Shown: piece after piece, positions 7,058 to 13,326 of the stretch
Layout of the letters: each line of letters starts with the position of its first letter
Numbering within the stretch: position 1 is the stretch's first letter
Assembly: GCA_020025715.1 (NCBI GenBank)
Contig: JAHHRQ010000019.1
Span: forward strand, 1-27,257
Length of the DNA stretch: 27,257 bases
Source: Oscillospiraceae bacterium
GTDB taxonomy: Bacteria > Bacillota > Clostridia > Oscillospirales > Oscillospiraceae
Reading direction: 5' to 3'
Translations under genes and position numbers: made by a program
Notes under the pieces: generated by a model
Seen by the model: the letters and a program-made list of their open reading frames with translations, nothing else
The model's database searches: none
What the model was told of the DNA's origin: nothing

Positions 7058-8548
7058 TTACTTGGTGTTTACAAAATCTGCAAAGCGGAGGAATCCGGCC
7101 TTGCCCTCGTCGGTGCGCTTATATACACCGGCATCTTCAAGAACCTGCTGGAATACATAGCCCACTTCCTGCTGAATAACATCGGTGATGTTATCGCTTG
7201 TGATGGTGTTTCTCTTCATAATCTCATCTGCCCAGTCGGCATGAGCGGCGATTTCGGGGATGGAGCGTATATCCTCGTGGTTGATAATAGCCTCCTGAAG
7301 GCGGCTCAGCTCATCTTTAAGTCTTGCGGGCAGAACTGCAAGACCCATAACCTCAATAAGACCGATGTTCTCTTTCTTAATGTGGTGGAGATTCTGGTGG
7401 GGGTGGAATACACCGAGAGGATATTCATCGGTAGTGAGGTTATTTCTCAGCACCAGATCAATCTGGAAGTTGTAGCCTCTGCGTCTTACGATAGGAGTAA
7501 TGGTGTTGTGGGGCACACCGTCGGTTTCGGCGTAAATTCCCACGCTCTCGTCGGAGTAGCCGCGCCAGACGGTGAGTATCTTGTCGGCAAGCTCTGACAG
7601 ACGGTCATATTCCTCGCCGGTCAGACGAATAACGGACATGGGCCAGCGGACGATGCCGGCATCAATGTCCTCATAGCCTTTAAATGTAAGGGGAGTTTCA
7701 ACAGGAGCTTTTGCCATTGCAAACTCGTAGTTGCCGCCCTGAAAATGGTCATGGCTTAAAATGGAGCCGCCGACTATGGGCAGATCGGCGTTGGAGCCTA
7801 AGAAGTAGTGGGGGAAGCAGCCTACAAACTCAAAAAGTTTGTCAAATGCCGCTCTGTCTATCTTCATGGGGCGGTGTTCGGAATTAAAGACTATGCAGTG
7901 TTCATTATAGTATACATAGGGGGAATACTGCATATACCACTGCTCGTTGCCCAGACTTATAGCCACGATACGGTGGTTCTGTCTTGCAGGGTGGTTCATT
8001 CTGCCGGCGTAGCCCTCGTTTTCGGGGCAGAGCAGGCACTTGGGGTAGCCGGACTGAGGTGCGCGGGCAGCAGCTGCAATAGCCTTGGGGTCTTTTTCGG
8101 GCTTTGAAAGGTTGATGCTTATATCAAGCTCACCGTATTTGCCGTTGTATTTCCAGCGCAGATCCTTTGCCATGCCGTCACGGCGGATGTAGTTTGTATC
8201 CTGACTGAATTTATAAAACCAGTTGGTGGCGCTGCGGGGACTCTCAAAGTAGTGCTGGTTAAATCTCATTCTCACCTCGCGGGGGAAGGGAGTCAGCACA
8301 CCCATGAGCTTTGTGTCGAACAGCTGGCGGGCAACAATATTGTCCTCCACGATACCGCGGCTGACTGCATCATCGGTAAGAACCTCAAGAATACTGGCGA
8401 GACTTCTCTTTATTTTGTGGCTGTCTCCCTCGGCACTGTCAAGGCCCATAACCTCCAGCAGACGGTTAAAGACAAAAGTCTCGTCGCAGGGATCGATAAG
8501 CTCATTGTCAATGGCGTATTTAATAAGCGCGTCTAAATATGCTTTCAT
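7058..8548 (-). CDS. galT: UDP-glucose--hexose-1-phosphate uridylyltransferase (class II GalT)
   Basis: A 496-residue protein matching the longer Firmicutes-type (class II) galactose-1-phosphate uridylyltransferase, which exchanges UMP between UDP-glucose and galactose-1-phosphate in the Leloir pathway in the cytoplasm. Recognisable segments are CLLCPENEGYAGR (C171, C174), SHDHFQGGNYEF with histidines 266 and 268 around the nucleotidyl-transfer site, a TPIVRRRGYNFQIDLVLRNN block, and HPHQNLHHIKKENIGLIEVMG near residue 390. The length is typical for the class. The start at 8548 has GGAGG 6 nt upstream. It stands alone: no galK or galE is adjacent, and it has its own promoter and terminator. 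Confidence 0.95.
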   Translation of the reverse strand: MKAYLDALIKYAIDNELIDPCDETFVFNRLLEVMGLDSAEGDSHKIKRSLASILEVLTDDAVSRGIVEDNIVARQLFDTKLMGVLTPFPREVRMRFNQHYFESPRSATNWFYKFSQDTNYIRRDGMAKDLRWKYNGKYGELDISINLSKPEKDPKAIAAAARAPQSGYPKCLLCPENEGYAGRMNHPARQNHRIVAISLGNEQWYMQYSPYVYYNEHCIVFNSEHRPMKIDRAAFDKLFEFVGCFPHYFLGSNADLPIVGGSILSHDHFQGGNYEFAMAKAPVETPLTFKGYEDIDAGIVRWPMSVIRLTGEEYDRLSELADKILTVWRGYSDESVGIYAETDGVPHNTITPIVRRRGYNFQIDLVLRNNLTTDEYPLGVFHPHQNLHHIKKENIGLIEVMGLAVLPARLKDELSRLQEAIINHEDIRSIPEIAAHADWADEIMKRNTITSDNITDVIQQEVGYVFQQVLEDAGVYKRTDEGKAGFLRFADFVNTK

Positions 8549-8596
8549 AGAATCCTCCGTTTTGTTGTAGAGTGTTTGTTAAAGGTATCTTATATA

Positions 8597-8625
8597 ATGA
8601 TACTACGTATTTAATTTAGGGTCAA
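8597..8625 (-). promoter_or_regulatory. Promoter of galT
   Basis: TTGACC (8620-8625) and TATCAT (8597-8602) are separated by 17 bp on the minus strand, about 50 bp before the galT start. Short GTATC/GATAC arms bracket the -10. Confidence 0.7.
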
Positions 8626-8708
8626 CGCTTTTTGCCGAAATATGAGACTCAGCCCCCGCGGAGATAAAGAAACTCAAAATCCATTTATAGGAAAAAGAGA
8701 AAAACGGC

Positions 8709-8737
8709 TTGATTTTATCCAAACAAGAGAATATAAT
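8709..8737 (+). promoter_or_regulatory. Promoter of the polymerase-YolD pair
   Basis: TTGATT (8709-8714), a 17-bp spacer and a consensus TATAAT (8732-8737) stand about 30 bp before the polymerase start. No CGAAC-N4-GTTCG-type LexA box is seen around it. Confidence 0.75.
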
Positions 8738-8769
8738 AAGCCCATGAGCTGAACAGGAGAAAAGGGAGG

Positions 8770-10035
8770 ATGAAAATGGCGGACAGAGTTTATATGTGCA
8801 TAGATTTGAAGTCCTTCTACGCCTCGGTTGAGTGCGTGGAGCGGGGCCTTGACCCTATGAAAGCAAGGCTTGTGGTTGCAGACCCGGACAGAACGGACAA
8901 GACAATCTGTCTTGCCATAAGCCCTGCCATGAAAGCGCTGGGGATTAAAAACCGCTGCCGCGTGTTTGAGATACCACCGGGGGTGGAGTATATAATGGCA
9001 ACCCCCAGAATGGCCCTTTATATTCAGTATTCGGTGAAGGTTTATTCGATATATCTTAAATATGTAGCCTCAAAGGATATTCATGTATATTCAATAGATG
9101 AGGTTTTCATGGACGTTACCGATTATCTATCCTACCGCCACCAGACCTCCAGAGAATTTGCGGAAATGATACTGGGGGATATTATGGACACGGTGGGCAT
9201 AACCGCCACCTGCGGCATAGGTACAAACCTGTATCTTGCCAAAATTGCCATGGACATTATTGCAAAGCACGAGCCGGGAAATATAGGTATTCTTAACGAG
9301 GAGAGCTACCGTGAACAGCTCTGGCGTCATAAGCCGCTTACAGATTTCTGGCGTATAGGCCCCGGTACGGTGAGACGGCTTTCGAGTCTGGGAATAGAAA
9401 ATATGCGGGAAATTGCCTTGGCAAATGAGGACATTTTGTATAAGCATTTCGGCATAGATGCGGAGCTTCTTATTGACCACGCATGGGGCAGAGAGAGCGT
9501 AGAAATGCAGGATATTAAAGCTTATAAGCCCAGAAGTACCAGCCTTTCCTCAGGGCAGGTTCTCTCCAGAGGCTACGCCTACGAGGAGGGAAGGCTGATA
9601 GTGCGGGAAATGGCGGAGGGACTGGGACTTGAGATGTTCGAGCAGGGATATTCTACAAATCTTATAACCATGTCTCTGGACTATTCAAATTCTTCCGGCA
9701 GAGAGCAGTCGCGGGGCAGTATGCCGCTTGGAGGGTATACCGCCTCTATTAAAAAGCTTGCTGACAGCGCTGTAATGTTGTATGAGCGGATAAGAGATAA
9801 AAATGTACCTATACACAAGGTAAATATAGGCTACTGCAATTTAAGCACCGATGATGTTCAGCAATATGACATGTTCTCCCAACCGGATGAGCAGGAAAAG
9901 CAGATCAAGCTCCAGAGCGCTATGCTGGATATACGAAAAAAGCACGGCAAGAACGGCATATTCAAATGTATGGACTTAATGGAGGGTGCCACCATGCTGG
10001 AAAGAAACCGTCAGATAGGAGGCCACAGAGCGTGA
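8770..10035 (+). CDS. Y-family DNA polymerase (UvrX/DinB-like, translesion)
   Basis: The 421-residue protein has the Y-family palm motifs: MCIDLKSFYASVEC with metal ligand D12, and YSIDEVFMD with catalytic D110 and E111. ATCGIGTNLYLAKIA and a helix-hairpin-helix-like region (RIGPGTVRRLSSLGI) follow, then the little-finger domain. A likely beta-clamp motif QYDMF is at 365-369. Such enzymes copy across damaged bases. The pairing with a YolD-like gene matches Bacillus YqjW-YqjX and UvrX-YolD loci. Two starts are possible: ATG 8770 sits directly on the GGGAGG, while ATG 8776 lies 6 nt after it and is probably the one used (419 residues). The stop overlaps the next start by GTGA. Confidence 0.93.
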   Translation: MKMADRVYMCIDLKSFYASVECVERGLDPMKARLVVADPDRTDKTICLAISPAMKALGIKNRCRVFEIPPGVEYIMATPRMALYIQYSVKVYSIYLKYVASKDIHVYSIDEVFMDVTDYLSYRHQTSREFAEMILGDIMDTVGITATCGIGTNLYLAKIAMDIIAKHEPGNIGILNEESYREQLWRHKPLTDFWRIGPGTVRRLSSLGIENMREIALANEDILYKHFGIDAELLIDHAWGRESVEMQDIKAYKPRSTSLSSGQVLSRGYAYEEGRLIVREMAEGLGLEMFEQGYSTNLITMSLDYSNSSGREQSRGSMPLGGYTASIKKLADSAVMLYERIRDKNVPIHKVNIGYCNLSTDDVQQYDMFSQPDEQEKQIKLQSAMLDIRKKHGKNGIFKCMDLMEGATMLERNRQIGGHRA

Positions 10036-10346
10036 GGCAGAGAATGAGCAGGGCAGACAGGGCAAAGCAGTTTATGCCCTTTTCCGCTCTCAAGGGCTAC
10101 GAGGAGGCCGTTAAGGAAAGCGAAAAGCGGAAAGCTGAGAAAATCATTCTGGCAGAGGATAAAAAAGCGGAGCTTGACATTAAGCTCCGTGAGCTTAAAT
10201 TCGGGGATGAGGTTTCAATCCTTTATTTTGACGACGGAGAATATAAAACTCTCTCCGGCAGCTTTATAAAGACGGACGACTTCGGGCGCAGCGTCATAAT
10301 AGGCTGCAATGAGATAGATATAGAAAACATAATGGAGATAGAATAA
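10032..10346 (+). CDS. YolD-like protein, partner of the Y-family polymerase
   Basis: A 104-residue protein read from a GTG at 10032 that overlaps the polymerase TGA (GTGA); AGGAGG stands 9 nt upstream at 10017-10022. The N-terminal block MSRADRAKQFMPFSALKGY and a later FDDGEYKTLSG segment are typical of YolD-domain proteins encoded beside UvrX-type polymerases. A role in regulating or assisting lesion bypass is expected from the family, but the mechanism is not established. An ATG at 10044 would give a 100-residue protein and is the main alternative; the ATG at 9966 would add residues that read only as frame-shifted polymerase sequence. Confidence 0.85.
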   Translation: MRQRMSRADRAKQFMPFSALKGYEEAVKESEKRKAEKIILAEDKKAELDIKLRELKFGDEVSILYFDDGEYKTLSGSFIKTDDFGRSVIIGCNEIDIENIMEIE

Positions 10347-10373
10347 AAGCCCGACCTCAAAGGCCGGGCTTTT
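10345..10373 (+). terminator. Terminator of the polymerase-YolD operon
   Basis: A 13-position stem with one A-C mismatch (AAAAGCCCG-A-CCT / AGG-C-CGGGCTTTT) overlaps the yolD-like stop codon and ends in TTTT. Confidence 0.8.
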
Positions 10374-10424
10374 AAAGCGTCAAAAATCTCAGGCGGCAAA
10401 CTCTGCAATGATTCTTTAGTATAG

Positions 10425-10455
10425 CAAACGCCCTGCATAAAATGCAGGGCGTTTG
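10425..10455. repeat. Orphan perfect hairpin, 14-bp stem
   Basis: CAAACGCCCTGCAT (10425-10438) and its exact complement (10442-10455) enclose 3 nt. It lies between two clear terminators, has no T-tract on either side, and no gene ends at it. It may be a decayed terminator or a dispersed repeat copy. Confidence 0.6.
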
Positions 10456-10482
10456 TAATATTATAGAAAGATAAACATAAAA

Positions 10483-10515
10483 TAAAAAAAGCTCCGGTTA
10501 ATAAACCGAAGCTTT
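10483..10515 (-). terminator. Terminator of tRNA-Gln
   Basis: A 12-bp stem (AAAGCTTCGGTT / AACCGGAGCTTT, one G-T pair) with a 4-nt loop starts 1 nt after the CCA end. It is followed by a T-rich run on the minus strand. Confidence 0.85.
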
Positions 10516-10516
10516 G

Positions 10517-10590
10517 TGGCAGCGGGAGAAGGATTCGAACCCTCACATACGGAGTCAGAGTCCGCTGTGCTACCTTTACACAATCCCGCT
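10517..10590 (-). tRNA. tRNA-Gln (anticodon CUG), CCA encoded
   Basis: On the minus strand the acceptor AGCGGGA pairs with TCCCGCT, followed by discriminator G and an encoded CCA (10519-10517). The anticodon stem GCGGA/TCCGT (one G-T pair) holds the 7-nt loop CTCTGAC, placing CTG at positions 34-36, which reads the Gln codon CAG. The T-arm has GAGGG, TTCGAAT and CCTTC. The gene is complete at 74 nt, has its own consensus promoter and terminator, and is transcribed as a single unit. Confidence 0.95.
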
Positions 10591-10603
10591 AAACGCATTT
10601 GCT

Positions 10604-10631
10604 ATTATAACTTTATTTTAGGATTTGTCAA
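10604..10631 (-). promoter_or_regulatory. Promoter of tRNA-Gln
   Basis: Exact consensus boxes TTGACA (10626-10631) and TATAAT (10604-10609) stand 16 bp apart on the minus strand and predict a start about 7 nt before the tRNA, as expected for a strong stable-RNA promoter. Confidence 0.85.
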
Positions 10632-10723
10632 TAGGTTTTTTGAAATTTTTTCAAATTATTTTTTGAAGCTTGTCAAAAAGATAAGTTTTTAACAAAAATG
10701 CCCTGCGGAGAGGCTCATAAGCA

Positions 10724-10836
10724 TTGCATAAATTGTTCAGAGAGAATATAATCACAGTGTATAAGACGCGAAAATTTGTGATATTTATATTCCGGCGGTT
10801 AACAATTTTTTTATAATTGCGTGATAAACTTAGCAC
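10724..10836 (+). promoter_or_regulatory. Promoter and leader of the second MMPL operon
   Basis: TTGCAT (10724-10729), 17 bp, then TATAAT (10747-10752) predict transcription from about 10759 and a leader of about 108 nt. Within it, 10821-10836 is an imperfect dyad of the form GTG-N-TAA-NN-TTA-N-CAC, a candidate regulator site. A second TATAAT at 10812 has no -35. The rest of the stretch from 10632 is AT-rich and shows no gene. Confidence 0.6.
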
Positions 10837-10866
10837 CGGAAACAAATATGAGTGAAGGAAGATAAT

Positions 10867-13326
10867 ATGGAAGAGAATAAAAGAAGCAATTTTATGGAAA
10901 AAGTTGCGGCGGTCATTGTTGATAAAAGAAATATAATTTTCTTTATCTTCGTTACCGCGGCTCTGTTCTGTGCAGTCTCCAGAAACTGGGTTCAGGTTTG
11001 CGATGATATTACCCATTATCTGCCCTCAAATACCGAAACCAGACAGGGTCTTGACCTTATGGAAAAGGAATTCACTACCTTCGGCACGGCTGACGTTATG
11101 GTAGAAAACGTGAGCTATGCTCAGGCGGAGGAAATCCGGGATATTATAGAGAATATTGAGGGTGTAAAATCCGTTGAGTTTGACGATACGGAGCACCACT
11201 TTAATTCCGCTGCGGCCCTGTTCTCAGTGACCTTTGACGGCACCAATAACGATCAGGTCAGTATTGATGCCTACCATCAAATCAAAGAGCAGCTGAAGGA
11301 TTACGACCTGAGAACCCACAGCGATGTGGGAAACCCGCTTAAAGCCATTATAAACGGCGAAATGCTGGTTGTTGATATTATCGCGGTGGTAATCGTTGTG
11401 TCGGTTCTGCTGCTTACATCCCAGACCTACGCCGAAATACCGGTGCTGCTTATCACCTTCGGTGCGGCGGCAATTCTGAACATGGGTACAAACTACCTCA
11501 TGGGCGAAATTTCCTTCGTTACCGACTCCATTGCAATCGTTTTGCAGCTGGCACTGGCTATCGACTACGCAATCATCCTCTGCCACCGCTTCCAGGAGGA
11601 GCGTGAGGATAAGGAGGCCCGTGAGGCCGCAATAGTGGCACTGAGCAAGGCCATTCCCGAAATCTCCGCCAGCAGCCTTACAACGGTTTCAGGCCTCTTG
11701 GCTCTGAGCTTTATGCAGTTTAAGCTGGGTTACGATATGGGTATTGTGCTTATAAAGGCAATTCTGCTCAGCCTTTTGTCTGTGTTCTTACTTATGCCCG
11801 GTCTGCTGGTTGTCTTTTCACCCCTTATTGATAAGACCCACCACAAAAACTTCGTTCCTAAAATCAACTTCCTCGGCAAGGCAGTTTATGCTACCCGCTT
11901 TATTATGCCGGTAATATTTATAGGCGTTGCAATATTTGCATTCTCATTCTCACAAAAAGCAAATTACGTGTATGCACAGGAGTCCACCGAGTCAATTCGT
12001 AAAAACGTAGCTCAGATTAACGCAGAGAGAATAGACAGCCTGTTCGGTAGAAATAATGTAATGGCAATTATAGTGCCGTCGGGTGATTACAATAAGGAAG
12101 CAAAGCTTATACAGGATGTGAGCGAGCTGAGCCTTGTGGAAAAAGTTACCGGCCTTGCAAACGTTGAGGCAAAGGACGGCTGGTACATTACAAGCTCCCT
12201 TAACCCCAGACAGTTCTCCGAGCTTGCAAATCTGGATTATGAGGTGGCCCAGCTGCTCTATACCGGCTACGCCATGAATGAGGGCGAGTACGGGCAGGTG
12301 GTTACAAACCTTGATAATTACAGCGTTCCCCTTATTGATATGTTCGATTATCTAAACGAGCGGCGGGAAGATGTGGTTTTAAATCTCCCGAAGGATCTGG
12401 AAAGCGACCTTGACGATCTGGCCGAGCAGCTGGCAGACGGTAAAAAACAGCTCAAGAGCGATAACTGGAGCCGTATAGTTCTGGAGCTCAACATGCCTGT
12501 TGAGGGTGACGAGAGCTTCGATTACCTGAATATAATCCACGGCATAGTTGCAAGATATTATGATGATTTTTATGTTGTGGGCGACACTACAAGCTGCAGC
12601 GATTTGCAGAGCAGCTTTGAAAACGATAATAAGCTTATAAGCGTGCTGACAATTCTGTTCGTTATTGCGGTTTTGATATTCACGTTTAAGTCTGTGGGTC
12701 TGCCGCTGCTGCTTATCGTTATAATTCAGGGTAGTATCTGGTGCAACTTCTCCATACCCTATCTGTCCCATAATAACCTGTTCTTCCTTACATATCTTAT
12801 AGTCAGCGCTATCCAGATGGGCGCAAATATAGACTACGCGATTGTTATATCCAACCGTTATATGGAACTTAAAGAAAAGATGCCTTTAAAGCAGGCCATG
12901 ATAGATACTCTGAACCTTGCATTCCCCACTATAATCACCTCAGGAACCATGCTTGTATCTGCGGGCTTTGTTATCGGTTTCCTCACTTCAAACGAAACCA
13001 TATCCGCCATAGGCATGTACCTCGGTATGGGTACTACAATATCCATATTCCTTGTTATGTGCGTGCTGCCTCAGATACTGCTGATGGGTGATATTATTAT
13101 TCAGAAGACCTCCTTTACCATAAAGAAGAGCGCATCCGTTACCCATAAGACCGGCACTATCCGTATAAACGGCAGAGTGCGCGGCAAGCTGGACGGCGTT
13201 ATAGATGCAGAGGTTCACGGTGTATTCAGAGGCTCAATCAACGCAATGGTTGATGTGGGAGATATTGAACAGCTGCCGGAAGGCACGGAAGAAATACCTG
13301 AAGCTACGGAAGGGGACAGCAAATGA
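10867..13326 (+). CDS. MMPL/RND-superfamily exporter with C-terminal strand-repeat tail
   Basis: An 819-residue transporter with the MMPL two-fold plan: TM1 at about 22-38, an extracytoplasmic domain, a TM bundle containing LALAIDYAIILCHRF, a second large loop rich in acidic and leucine residues, and a second bundle with GANIDYAIVISNRY. The duplicated IDY motifs match the proton-relay aspartates of the family. It shares LNMGTNY and GEIS blocks with the MMPL protein at 1856-3940 but is about 125 residues longer. Unusually, the last 58 residues form a non-membrane tail with short glycine-spaced strands (INGRVRGKLDGVIDAEVHG) reminiscent of bactofilin-like turns. The ATG at 10867 follows AAGGA by 7 nt; a GTG at 10852 in frame is the alternative. 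The stop overlaps the next gene by ATGA. Cargo unknown. Confidence 0.9.
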   Translation: MEENKRSNFMEKVAAVIVDKRNIIFFIFVTAALFCAVSRNWVQVCDDITHYLPSNTETRQGLDLMEKEFTTFGTADVMVENVSYAQAEEIRDIIENIEGVKSVEFDDTEHHFNSAAALFSVTFDGTNNDQVSIDAYHQIKEQLKDYDLRTHSDVGNPLKAIINGEMLVVDIIAVVIVVSVLLLTSQTYAEIPVLLITFGAAAILNMGTNYLMGEISFVTDSIAIVLQLALAIDYAIILCHRFQEEREDKEAREAAIVALSKAIPEISASSLTTVSGLLALSFMQFKLGYDMGIVLIKAILLSLLSVFLLMPGLLVVFSPLIDKTHHKNFVPKINFLGKAVYATRFIMPVIFIGVAIFAFSFSQKANYVYAQESTESIRKNVAQINAERIDSLFGRNNVMAIIVPSGDYNKEAKLIQDVSELSLVEKVTGLANVEAKDGWYITSSLNPRQFSELANLDYEVAQLLYTGYAMNEGEYGQVVTNLDNYSVPLIDMFDYLNERREDVVLNLPKDLESDLDDLAEQLADGKKQLKSDNWSRIVLELNMPVEGDESFDYLNIIHGIVARYYDDFYVVGDTTSCSDLQSSFENDNKLISVLTILFVIAVLIFTFKSVGLPLLLIVIIQGSIWCNFSIPYLSHNNLFFLTYLIVSAIQMGANIDYAIVISNRYMELKEKMPLKQAMIDTLNLAFPTIITSGTMLVSAGFVIGFLTSNETISAIGMYLGMGTTISIFLVMCVLPQILLMGDIIIQKTSFTIKKSASVTHKTGTIRINGRVRGKLDGVIDAEVHGVFRGSINAMVDVGDIEQLPEGTEEIPEATEGDSK

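Noticed and set aside
6824..7597. Plus-strand open frame over the galT 3' end and the intergenic dyads
   Set aside because: It crosses the galT terminator and overlaps galT antisense, with no ribosome site or recognisable motif.
8640..8769. LexA/SOS box before the translesion polymerase
   Set aside because: I looked for CGAAC-N4-GTTCG and looser GAAC/GTTC forms and saw none, so damage control by LexA is not supported here.
10632..10723. Possible small RNA or terminator in the AT-rich stretch
   Set aside because: The TTTGAAA/TTTCAAA self-complementarity is short and AT-only, as expected by chance in such sequence; no promoter fits it.
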